A DNA stretch of 64,000 bases from JACNKV01 sp964388155 (GTDB lineage: Bacteria; Fidelibacterota; Marinisomatia; Marinisomatales; JACNKV01). This document shows, in pieces, positions 54,626 to 62,829 of the stretch. Each line of letters opens with the position of its first letter. The stretch's first letter is position 1. The stretch lies in assembly GCA_964388155.1 (NCBI GenBank), contig CAYLYH010000009.1, forward strand, positions 1-64,000, written 5' to 3'. The position numbers and the translations under genes were made by a program. The notes beneath the pieces are model-generated. The model did no database searches and had not been told where the DNA came from. It was given only the letters and a program-made list of their open reading frames with translations.

Positions 54626-56803
54626 TTACAAATAAATATGCAGTTTTGTCCAAGAAATAACTTGATAGTTGTTTCCGTCAAGAATAGACCATCCCAATTC
54701 AATCGGGCCTAAAATACTCTCATATTTAACAGATAAATCTGCACCGGAAACCCATCCATCATCCTGTCCCAGAATTCGGTTCATTAAATATGTATTGAAT
54801 GTTTTCATGGAAATAAATACATCATTACGAAAAAATGTTCGCGAAACATTTAAGGAAATATCCAAGGATGATGACGAAAATGTATCCGTAAAAAGTGTAT
54901 TGGTAAATGCCGCCGGAATATTTGTTTGGTAGGTGAAGTCCAAAGGCACAGATTCGGACATCGTTTGATAGGAAACATCCGTGGAAAAATGATATTTTTC
55001 TCTGAACGGGATTCCCATAAGAGTATGTCCCTGAAATCCATAAAACCTATTTGAATCCCACACACCGGCAATAAAACCTGCGTCTATCTGCCAACCTTCG
55101 TAAAAAGGTGTTTTTTGTTGAACATGATTGTTTTCGTATTGCAATTTTACAAGAGGATAAAAAGTTTTACTATAATCTGTAAACACAGATTCGTCCAAAT
55201 TAATCCAGCGGTTTGCATTCATATTTATTGTGACAATAAATTGTTGATTCCAACTTAACAAGCGATGGACTGATAAACCAATTGCTGATGTAAGATTATA
55301 TATGTTTTTATTGGTTTCAGCATCAAGTAATGTCTGATAATTACCAAATGCATTCAATTTCCAGATTATGTACGATTTATGTTTCGCATACGTCGAAATA
55401 AATCTGTTGGAAGAAAGTGTGAAATCAATATCACTTTTATAATTTCCAATTCCAGCTTTAGAACGTATTGAATACTGATTTTCTGCAAATCGATAGTCCC
55501 AATCTCCTGATAAATTAAAACCATCGACAGAACTAATTTTAATTTCTGGAATTAATTGTATTTTTGCTTTTTTATGAACCATTAATTTGAGCGTATTACC
55601 ATTATCTAATAATTCAGGTATAATCAATTCATATGTATTTGTCGCATAAAGCGCATTGATAATCGATTGAATCTTATCAGTCGAATAAACAAATGGAACA
55701 TCTATTTTATATTCGTCATTTATTGTTTCCTTCGTTGTTTGATTCACCAATTGAATTTTTGATATTGATTTTCCTACAAGTGCATTTTGAAACTGTTGCC
55801 GTCGATTACTTCTATCAACTAAATTTTGTTTTTGATTGATTGTTCTGCTGATATTAATAGCAGCTTTACATCCGGCATCATAACCTCTTTCAATCAACGC
55901 TTCTCCTGCAGAAAAATCAAAAATATTAAATCCTTCTGTATCGACATTGATATAATAATCCCAATTTCCAACGCGGATAGAATCTGTTGGAGAAAAGAAT
56001 ACAGAACTAAATAAGTCAAAATAATCAAAGATATCTCTCATTTTTTCAATGGGTGGCGGAGTGTCATCTACATTAATAGCAATGATAAAATCTGCGCCTA
56101 ATTTTTTCGCAATATCCGTTGGCATATTGTTGTAAATACCACCGTCAATTAAAATTACGCCATCTTTTACCACCGCCGGATAGACCATGGGAATTGACAT
56201 GGATATTCTAATCGCTTGTGCCAGAGATCCGGAATCCAATATCACAGATTCTTGTTTCACTATGTCAGCACCCATTGCCCTAAAGGGAATGAATAATGAG
56301 TCAAAATTTGATTTTGCCAATAGATTTGCCGGTGCCGTCAGCAAAAATAAATCACGCCATATAAGTTGATCGTTTAATAATCCGGGAGGACCGCTAACTT
56401 GTTTATTCTCCCTTCGGATAGAAAATTTTCCGCTGGATCTTTCACTCCTTTGCCAAACGGGGATATCGGTTAAATCGTTTCGGCCCAAAAATAATTTCAT
56501 AATCGTTCCATCTTTGGCTAATACTTCCAACTGCTCAACACTTACTCCAGAGGAATAAAGGCCACCTACTAATGCACCTGCACTGGTCCCGACAATAAGG
56601 TCAATAGGGATTTGATGCTCTTCAAATGCCTTCAATACGCCAATATGAGCCAATCCCTGTGCACCGCCACCGCTTAGTACTATCGCAATTCTATTATGCT
56701 CATTTTTTAGAACTTGTCCGTAGATTGAAGTCAATAATAGTAGACTTATAATGAACGTGTTTAGAGCAAATCGAAATCTATTTTGTGATTTAGTTGAAAT
56801 CAT
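54626..56803 (-). CDS. Patatin-like phospholipase fused to an outer-membrane beta-barrel (PlpD-type)
   Basis: 725 residues with signal peptide to about residue 30. The patatin domain has the oxyanion loop GGGAQG (45-50), the nucleophile S74 in GTSAG and catalytic D220 in IDGG. This Ser-Asp dyad hydrolyses lipid acyl chains. About residues 340-415 look like a POTRA-type domain, and 420-725 form a BamA-like 16-strand barrel ending in YQVISWTKLHIYL. This matches the type Vd autotransporters (PlpD) that carry a lipase to the surface. It is followed by the DUF3943 gene after 5 bases. Target lipids unknown. Confidence 0.9.
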   Translation of the reverse strand: MISTKSQNRFRFALNTFIISLLLLTSIYGQVLKNEHNRIAIVLSGGGAQGLAHIGVLKAFEEHQIPIDLIVGTSAGALVGGLYSSGVSVEQLEVLAKDGTIMKLFLGRNDLTDIPVWQRSERSSGKFSIRRENKQVSGPPGLLNDQLIWRDLFLLTAPANLLAKSNFDSLFIPFRAMGADIVKQESVILDSGSLAQAIRISMSIPMVYPAVVKDGVILIDGGIYNNMPTDIAKKLGADFIIAINVDDTPPPIEKMRDIFDYFDLFSSVFFSPTDSIRVGNWDYYINVDTEGFNIFDFSAGEALIERGYDAGCKAAINISRTINQKQNLVDRSNRRQQFQNALVGKSISKIQLVNQTTKETINDEYKIDVPFVYSTDKIQSIINALYATNTYELIIPELLDNGNTLKLMVHKKAKIQLIPEIKISSVDGFNLSGDWDYRFAENQYSIRSKAGIGNYKSDIDFTLSSNRFISTYAKHKSYIIWKLNAFGNYQTLLDAETNKNIYNLTSAIGLSVHRLLSWNQQFIVTINMNANRWINLDESVFTDYSKTFYPLVKLQYENNHVQQKTPFYEGWQIDAGFIAGVWDSNRFYGFQGHTLMGIPFREKYHFSTDVSYQTMSESVPLDFTYQTNIPAAFTNTLFTDTFSSSSLDISLNVSRTFFRNDVFISMKTFNTYLMNRILGQDDGWVSGADLSVKYESILGPIELGWSILDGNNYQVISWTKLHIYL

Positions 56804-56815
56804 AGGCTTATAATC

Positions 56816-58048
56816 CTAAAAATAATATTTCACCCACAGGTCAAATTTGCTTTTGATTTGCTTACTGCCAAATTCACTATCTTCATTACCAATCATTATT
56901 GTTGGCCAAAAAGTGACTGAAAAATTATTCACAGGGGAATAACTTATTGGCGCACCGATAATCGCACTTTTGTCTTCCAAATTGTATATGGCATAAATTG
57001 ACGGTGAAAAGTAAACCATATCGAATGGTTCTGGTTGAGTAACTTTCAAATACAGGTAATTCTGCATTGAAGTCATTCCCATCGAAGGCATTGAGGATGG
57101 TTGCATATTATTCGAAACTGCCATATCTACAACATTTAAATATGAATCCCAATCGCTATCTGACCATCCAAAATCATTGTGGTAATATTCAGCAACAATC
57201 GTTGTATTCCACTTGTTAAGATACCGCATTCCAAATAGCCAGGATTTTCCATCTTTAACAGATTTGGTTAACTGACCATTTGCAAAATGAGAAATAGTGT
57301 CATCAATAAAGAATGCTGATTCTCCGTGAATTTCGATATTTTCTTTTAGATTTAGAGAAAAATCTGCACCATATTTTGATAGGCCGTTTTTATTAAAATA
57401 CGCCATCACATCCATATCGGTGTCCCAAATTAAACCGTAGCCTTTAAACGCAAATTCAGTATTATCAATTTCGCCGTATCGTTCATTAATAGTTTCGTTA
57501 GGTGGAATTACAATCCCTGTTAGTGCAACTGTCTTTAACCAATTATTCTGAAAACTTTTTATCGTTTCAAAACTCATAGAAAGTAATCCTGCCTGTGCCA
57601 GTTCTGGATTTTCAGGATCTTTGAATGGGTTTACAAATCCAACCGGATTGAAAGCATAACCTTTTCCCCAATTGAACATTTGTTTACCCAAACAAATATT
57701 GGTATTGAAGGATAAATTATAATTTCCATACGCTTCAAAAAGGTCAAATCCTGCATTGGAATCATTGTAATAACTACTATGCGTTTTCAGATGAAATCCC
57801 ATATCTCTGGTTCTGTAATCCGCATTTAGATACAATTCCATTTTGTATTGCGACAAATAGTCGGAAAGGCTTGCAGGAAATTGAAGTTGATAAAATGGTG
57901 ATTCTGTTCGCATTTGTGTAACAGAATATTTCCCATCTAAATTGCCTGACCATTCCAATGTTTTTTTCTCTGTCCCCGGTATATCAAATGAATAATCTTG
58001 CGCAAATAAAGAGACAGTGATTAATATCAAAATTAAATATCGTTTCAT
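56816..58048 (-). CDS. Predicted outer-membrane protein of the TetR/ABC operon
   Basis: 410 residues, GAGGA site. The start overlaps the upstream stop (ATGA). Signal peptide MKRYLILILITVSLFAQ. Barrel-like strands throughout (LNADYRTRDMGFHLKTH, GFDLFEAYGNYNLSFNT) with a conserved-looking LGKQMFNWGKGYAFNPVGFVNPFKDPENPELA, related to DUF1302-like proteins. A similar LGRQMIIWGKADG stretch occurs in the truncated protein at 62830. It ends the operon that starts with TetR, and is probably the outer-membrane component of the transporter. Confidence 0.75.
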   Translation of the reverse strand: MKRYLILILITVSLFAQDYSFDIPGTEKKTLEWSGNLDGKYSVTQMRTESPFYQLQFPASLSDYLSQYKMELYLNADYRTRDMGFHLKTHSSYYNDSNAGFDLFEAYGNYNLSFNTNICLGKQMFNWGKGYAFNPVGFVNPFKDPENPELAQAGLLSMSFETIKSFQNNWLKTVALTGIVIPPNETINERYGEIDNTEFAFKGYGLIWDTDMDVMAYFNKNGLSKYGADFSLNLKENIEIHGESAFFIDDTISHFANGQLTKSVKDGKSWLFGMRYLNKWNTTIVAEYYHNDFGWSDSDWDSYLNVVDMAVSNNMQPSSMPSMGMTSMQNYLYLKVTQPEPFDMVYFSPSIYAIYNLEDKSAIIGAPISYSPVNNFSVTFWPTIMIGNEDSEFGSKQIKSKFDLWVKYYF

Positions 58049-58788
58049 CGTAATTCCTCTAATCGTGATAAATAGTTCAGCGTAAATACTTCATCGGGTA
58101 ATTTGCGTGGTGTGATTGAAGCATAAATCATAACCGAACGATACCCTTTATACAACGGACTGTAAGTTTCTATTACAGATGGTCTGACTAATCCGTTGCC
58201 AAAATCCTTCATTGCTTTGAATTCCAATGTTTTCAAAAGTATGTCAGTAGCAGAGTAGCATTCAATTTTATCAATAGTTAAACCGTCTTTTAATACCCAC
58301 ATTTTCAGATGGTCATAAGCAACGGTCCTGTTATTCGCCTTTAAGTTTAGCACATAGATTTTGTCATCTTCAGACAAAATATCTGCATTATATTCTGCTC
58401 CATAATCAAGATGCATTATATCTGAATTATTAAAAACTCCGCCAACTACAGATTGCATACTGGTAATGCGAATTGGCCTGCCGACATTTGGAATATACAT
58501 CCACATATTTTCGTCCAAACGCAATGTTGCTCTGCCGCGATCACTGGCTGGTTCGATGTAAAGCATAGCCACCTTATCATTATCCTTTTTTACCGTATAA
58601 AATACAAATTCCTTCGCTGTTCCATCCGGTTCTTTATTGATGAGTTTTCGATAAGATTCATACGCTTCCGGCATAAGATTTTCATCAATCTGTTTTAATA
58701 ATTCATTTGCATTTTGCCCGAATAATATTATCGGGAATGCAAAAGTCACACCAAGTATCATCATTTTTCTTAAACTTATTTTAGTCAT
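58045..58788 (-). CDS. LolA-like outer-membrane lipoprotein-sorting protein
   Basis: 247 residues with signal peptide (MMILGVTFAFPIILFGQ). The sequence NELLKQIDENLMP..., RGRATLRLDENMWMYIPNVGRPIRITSMQ and SDIMHLDYGAEY is the pattern of the LolA-like family associated with transporters (PF17131 type). It probably shuttles a lipid or lipoprotein across the periplasm between the ABC permease and the outer-membrane protein. Overlaps the gene on each side by one to four bases, so tight coupling. Confidence 0.87.
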   Translation of the reverse strand: MTKISLRKMMILGVTFAFPIILFGQNANELLKQIDENLMPEAYESYRKLINKEPDGTAKEFVFYTVKKDNDKVAMLYIEPASDRGRATLRLDENMWMYIPNVGRPIRITSMQSVVGGVFNNSDIMHLDYGAEYNADILSEDDKIYVLNLKANNRTVAYDHLKMWVLKDGLTIDKIECYSATDILLKTLEFKAMKDFGNGLVRPSVIETYSPLYKGYRSVMIYASITPRKLPDEVFTLNYLSRLEELR

Positions 58789-59327
58789 TATTTTCTCTCT
58801 TTCAAATACATTTTGTTAGTCTCTACTAAATTCTCAAACTTTATTTTGCTAAAAGATTCAGAAATTGAATAGATAATGTTCTTTTCTGAATCTATAATAA
58901 TAAGGGCAAAATAATTTTCTATTTGGTATTGTTGACAAACTAAACCTGTCCAATCAATAAGAATTCGATTTGGTTCACATTTCAGTTTTTGTTTAATCAA
59001 AGATTTAGGCATAAATCTTGGTGCGTTTGTCATATTTTTAATTGTAATAATTGAAATATTATCAGCATATTTCTCTTTCAGATGATTTACCCATTTATGA
59101 CTTTCGTCCATCCAAAGTCGACCAATTTCATTGTCAGGTGTTTTTGATAAAAAACATAATACTATTGGTCTACTTGTTGTATCCGACAAAGAGAATGAAA
59201 TACCTTCGGCATCCTTTAGACTAAATTTTGGTGCTAACATTTTTTCATTATACTCTGTTATAGAATTTCCTTGAATGAACGCCAGAACCAATATCCCAGC
59301 CATAATATGTTTTACAATATTTTTCAT
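58788..59327 (-). CDS. Thioredoxin-fold protein lacking the active-site cysteines
   Basis: 179 residues, signal peptide about 1-21. APKFSLKDAEGISFSLSD at the N-terminus is the start of the redoxin/AhpC-TSA fold, but where the peroxidatic or CxxC motif would be the sequence is PIVLCFLSKTPD, with only one Cys in the strand and none in the catalytic loop. Two further Cys lie at KCEPNR and VCQQY. It is probably a periplasmic binding or scaffold variant rather than a redox enzyme. Encoded between permease and LolA-like genes with no gaps. Confidence 0.6.
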   Translation of the reverse strand: MKNIVKHIMAGILVLAFIQGNSITEYNEKMLAPKFSLKDAEGISFSLSDTTSRPIVLCFLSKTPDNEIGRLWMDESHKWVNHLKEKYADNISIITIKNMTNAPRFMPKSLIKQKLKCEPNRILIDWTGLVCQQYQIENYFALIIIDSEKNIIYSISESFSKIKFENLVETNKMYLKERK

Positions 59328-60575
59328 CTAAACGTGTCCCAATGCATCAACCGGTTCAAGTTTTGATGCTTTTCTGGCGGGTTGCCAACTTGCAAATAGC
59401 GAAACCAAAACAACGATGATTGAAGTTGCTATTACCTCTTTTACAGGAATATCAGGAATTAACACCAGATTTTCCATCGGTCCGAAAGTAAATTGAACAG
59501 TTTGCCATTGCATTAAAAATAATAATCCAACCCCTATGATAACACCAACAAGTGTGCTGATAAATCCAAGGAAAAATCCTTCTGCCAAAAATAATGACAG
59601 AATTTTTCGCGGTGAAGTGCCGATTGCTGCAATCGTTCCAATTTCACTGGTTCGCTCAAAAACTGACATCATCATAATATTCATTACGCTGATTAACACA
59701 ATGGAAATCAAAATAACTCTGACCATCATAATGAGCAAATCAACGATTCTGGCAATGCTACCAAAATGTGTTAATTTATCCCAGGGATGCACTTCGTAAA
59801 TGGGTTCTCCATTTCCTGTTTTTTCGTTGGAAAGTAGTTGATTTAATCCGGAAGAAACTTCTTTTACTTCATCTCCACGATTTAATCGAATTGCCACTTC
59901 AGAGATTTCAATTTCATCCATCCGCAATAAATTTAATGCATCATCAATATGAATGAAACCATCCTTCCCCTGTGGTCCCATTGCTCCTTCTGAAACACCG
60001 ACGACTTTCAAGGAAACTCCATTTACAGAACCGTGGCGATTTGTTCCGACAATGACAACTTCATTGCCAACTTCAAGGTTCAATCCTTTAATCAGAATAT
60101 CAGGCACAATAATTTCACCAGGCTTAACAAAATTTATCGGATCAGTTACATCACTGATTCGGTCAATTAATGTTGGGCAAGTTGCTTGTTCCATTTCCGG
60201 GTAGATAGCTGTGAGACGAATATTGGAAGTTTGAACATAATCACTAATCATTGCACCAAATTTAATCCGTGGTGAATAGGCTTCGATTTTATCATTATTC
60301 TTTAACTTTGGTTCTAAAACTTCTATCTCACTTTCCGATAAAAAAATATTCAACGGAATGTTATCAATAGATTCTACATAACCACTTTTATGGACTTGCA
60401 TATTTGCCAGCATCGAATCGGTAATAATCCCAATCATTGCATTCTTGAAAGAACCTCCAAGTCCTGCAAATACAATTACTAATATCACTCCAATGGATAT
60501 AAGTGTTGTTGTCAAAAGTGTTCGGCGTGTGTAGCGAAATAAATTGCGAATGGCTATTTTAATAATATTTCTCAT
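59328..60575 (-). CDS. ABC transporter permease, FtsX/MacB/LolCE type
   Basis: 415 residues from ATG 60575 with AGGAGAAT site. The longer in-frame extension reads into the ATPase gene and is rejected. One N-terminal membrane segment, a periplasmic domain (about 45-270) and three C-terminal segments (VRVILISIVLISVMNIMMMS, FLGFISTLVGVIIGVGLLF, VIATSIIVVLVSLFASWQPARKA), the MacB/FtsX layout. A lipoprotein-release or lipid-exporter role fits the LolA-like neighbour. Starts 1 base after the ATPase stop. Confidence 0.9.
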   Translation of the reverse strand: MRNIIKIAIRNLFRYTRRTLLTTTLISIGVILVIVFAGLGGSFKNAMIGIITDSMLANMQVHKSGYVESIDNIPLNIFLSESEIEVLEPKLKNNDKIEAYSPRIKFGAMISDYVQTSNIRLTAIYPEMEQATCPTLIDRISDVTDPINFVKPGEIIVPDILIKGLNLEVGNEVVIVGTNRHGSVNGVSLKVVGVSEGAMGPQGKDGFIHIDDALNLLRMDEIEISEVAIRLNRGDEVKEVSSGLNQLLSNEKTGNGEPIYEVHPWDKLTHFGSIARIVDLLIMMVRVILISIVLISVMNIMMMSVFERTSEIGTIAAIGTSPRKILSLFLAEGFFLGFISTLVGVIIGVGLLFLMQWQTVQFTFGPMENLVLIPDIPVKEVIATSIIVVLVSLFASWQPARKASKLEPVDALGHV

Positions 60576-60576
60576 C

Positions 60577-61269
60577 TTATTCTCCTGATTCTTTACAGTT
60601 AACGATTTTACCATCTTCAAGTGTATAGATAATTTCTGCATTCCCGACAATCTTTGGGTCGTGAGTAGAAAAAATGAAGGTAGTTCCTAAATCTATTTTC
60701 ATCTGCCGCATTATGTCGATAACCTTCAACGCTGTTTTGTGATCCAGATTTGCAGTTGGTTCATCTGCCAAAACAACACTTGGGTTGGTTACTAATGCCC
60801 TTGCAACGGCAACCCGCTGTTTCTGTCCACCCGATATTTGATTCGGATATTTATTCTTTTGGTCCAGCATATTCACTTTTTCAAGTAAAGATAAAACCCT
60901 TTTTTGTCTTTCTTCAACAGGGAGATTCTTCACCATCAGTAACGGATATTCTACATTTTCAAATACAGTTAAAACCGGAATTAAATTGAAATTTTGAAAT
61001 ACAAATCCCAAAGTATCCCCTCTAAATTTTGCACCGTCTTTTCTATCAAGATGATTTATTTTTATGTCATTTACAAACACATCTCCTTCTGTTGGCTTGT
61101 CCAGACAACCAATGAGATTTAGCAGGGTTGTTTTTCCACTGCCGGATGGTCCGATAAAAGAGATAAAACTGCCTTTATCAATTTCCAGATTGATATTTTT
61201 TAATGCTGTTACGGAAATTTCTTCCGTATGATATATTTTTGTAACATTGTCTATTTTGATTAAACTCAT
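60577..61269 (-). CDS. ABC transporter ATP-binding protein (LolD/MacB type)
   Basis: 230 residues. Walker A GPSGSGKTT (40-48), Q-loop FQNFNLIPVLTV, signature SGGQKQRVAVARAL (146-159) and Walker B VVLADEPTANLD. The ATPase drives the FtsX-type permease encoded next. The gene overlaps the TetR stop by 4 bases. Confidence 0.96.
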   Translation of the reverse strand: MSLIKIDNVTKIYHTEEISVTALKNINLEIDKGSFISFIGPSGSGKTTLLNLIGCLDKPTEGDVFVNDIKINHLDRKDGAKFRGDTLGFVFQNFNLIPVLTVFENVEYPLLMVKNLPVEERQKRVLSLLEKVNMLDQKNKYPNQISGGQKQRVAVARALVTNPSVVLADEPTANLDHKTALKVIDIMRQMKIDLGTTFIFSTHDPKIVGNAEIIYTLEDGKIVNCKESGE

Positions 61270-61859
61270 TTTTTGTTCCTTTTCATCATTATTTTAATGG
61301 TTTCCCAAGTGGATATTCCTTCTTGAAATAAATCAAAAGCATAGTTTGATAATCTCCATTTCGTAGCAGTAAAACGAATTGATCCCATTATCAGTTGCGA
61401 TAGGTATTGTGCATCAATATCACTTCTAATCTCCTTGTTTTCTTGTCCATCACGAATCATTCTATGGATTTCATTTTGTATCATTTGCATATTTTCGACG
61501 ATTCTGCTTTGCAATGCTTCGTCATTTAGAAAATATTTTTCCGAAAAGATGAAGGCAATCTTTACAGGATCATCGGCTATATTTTTAAATTTGCTCAAGA
61601 CAAATTTTTCCAATTGATTAAAACCAGGTGACTCTTGTTCCTTTAAATGTTCAATCCTTTTTGACGACCGTTTGTTAAATCTGATCAACAATAATTCCAA
61701 TATTTCGGATTTGCTCCCAAAATGTCTGTATATGGTAGATTCCACTACACCAATTTGTTTGGATAGGTTTTTTATGGTTACCGCTTGGATTCCCCCTTCG
61801 GCAATCAAAGTCAATGCAGAATCCAATATTTGGTTTTGTCTGTCTGTTAGTTCTTTCAT
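61266..61859 (-). CDS. TetR-family repressor of the ABC operon
   Basis: 197 residues. N-terminal HTH: LTLIAEGGIQAVTIKNLSKQ, IGVVESTIYRHFGSKSEI (about 15-53), the standard TetR helix-turn-helix. The C-terminal ligand domain is not assignable to a known ligand. Directly upstream of its ATG lies a 24-bp perfect palindrome. First gene of a six-gene operon (TetR, ATPase, permease, redoxin-like, LolA-like, OMP) with end-to-end overlaps. Confidence 0.92.
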   Translation of the reverse strand: MKELTDRQNQILDSALTLIAEGGIQAVTIKNLSKQIGVVESTIYRHFGSKSEILELLLIRFNKRSSKRIEHLKEQESPGFNQLEKFVLSKFKNIADDPVKIAFIFSEKYFLNDEALQSRIVENMQMIQNEIHRMIRDGQENKEIRSDIDAQYLSQLIMGSIRFTATKWRLSNYAFDLFQEGISTWETIKIMMKRNKK

Positions 61860-61878
61860 TATTTCCTCAACCCTTCAA

Positions 61879-61902
61879 ATGTGAGTGAATATTCACTCAC
61901 AT
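61879..61902. promoter_or_regulatory. 24-bp perfect palindrome, TetR operator
   Basis: Arms of 12 bases (ATGTGAGTGAAT and its complement) meet without spacer, from 61879 to 61902, 19 bases before the TetR ATG. Length and symmetry are typical for operators that bind TetR dimers. Confidence 0.8.
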
Positions 61903-61950
61903 AACTTATTACTAAATTCAGTTACCTTCCAAATAGTTTTTTTTATTACA

Positions 61951-61978
61951 AAAAGCCCCGCGGATATCGCAGGGCTTT
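61951..61978 (-). terminator. Rho-independent terminator after the 62017 gene
   Basis: AAAGCCCTGCG pairs with CGCGGGGCTTT (11 bp, one G-T) with a 5-base loop, followed by TT on the minus strand. It lies 39 bases past the stop at 62017. Confidence 0.82.
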
Positions 61979-62016
61979 CCATTAAGATTATTAATGTATT
62001 CGCAAAATGTTTTACA

Positions 62017-62811
62017 TTAATCAACGTGCTTCCACTCTTCAATCAACACCTTTGTTTTAGGTAATAGAATAATTGGGAGGAGAATTGTGGCAACCATTGG
62101 ACCGGGCAAGAACATTGAAAATCGATGGACTTCCATTATATTCACTACCGCCAACGGATAACCGCCAATCATCGACATCAACGCAGCAAATACACCCAAA
62201 GGCACTGCCCAATGTTTGCGACGCAATACCGCATAACTAAACACTAACCAAGCCGTAGCGCCCCACCAAGTAACCATCATCACAACAGCATACATTCCTT
62301 TCCAAACATCATTGTAAGTCGTGGTCTGATATTTAGAAATAATCGCCACGCCATCGATGTATGTAAGCACATACGCCAACCCTGCAACAAAAATTAATCC
62401 AATCACTTTGCGGTTAACTTTTCCGATATACAGAGTGGCAAACCATAACGCAGTTGCAATTAGAAATACCGTCATTGTTGGTGCAGGTAAATCGATACTT
62501 TTTGCTGGTATTGTCGGAAAAAATCCTGCCAGCATTTGCAAAGATGCCGCAATCGTTCCCCAATACCACGCCCATTTTTTCTCCATTGCAAAACCATAAA
62601 GAACAGCACCCCATAATGCACTTGCTGAAATTCCTATCCAACCTAACATAGAATGGGTAATGATGACCGCAAGAGCCTCATCTGGCCGGCCGCCTGCATT
62701 TTTTCCATTTACTACCGTCATAAATATTTCTGACAAATAGTAAAATAACAGCAAACCTGCAAAAAAACCAGCAATTGAGACGGCTATTCCAAACCATTTA
62801 TTATTTCTCAT
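62017..62811 (-). CDS. Polytopic membrane protein of unknown function
   Basis: 264 residues, GAGGAG site. About eight hydrophobic segments (IAVSIAGFFAGLLLFYYL, GWIGISASALWGAVLYGF, TMTVFLIATALWFATLYIG, and others), no charged catalytic motif recognised. It follows the outer-membrane protein gene at 62830 by 18 bases and ends before a clear terminator, so it belongs to an operon that starts beyond the right edge. Confidence 0.65.
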   Translation of the reverse strand: MRNNKWFGIAVSIAGFFAGLLLFYYLSEIFMTVVNGKNAGGRPDEALAVIITHSMLGWIGISASALWGAVLYGFAMEKKWAWYWGTIAASLQMLAGFFPTIPAKSIDLPAPTMTVFLIATALWFATLYIGKVNRKVIGLIFVAGLAYVLTYIDGVAIISKYQTTTYNDVWKGMYAVVMMVTWWGATAWLVFSYAVLRRKHWAVPLGVFAALMSMIGGYPLAVVNIMEVHRFSMFLPGPMVATILLPIILLPKTKVLIEEWKHVD

Positions 62812-62829
62812 TTTACTTTCTCCTCTTGT

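Noticed and set aside
60576..60650. Extended start of the ABC permease into the ATPase gene
   Set aside because: It would overlap the ATPase gene by over 70 bases, and AGGAGAAT directly precedes the ATG at 60575.
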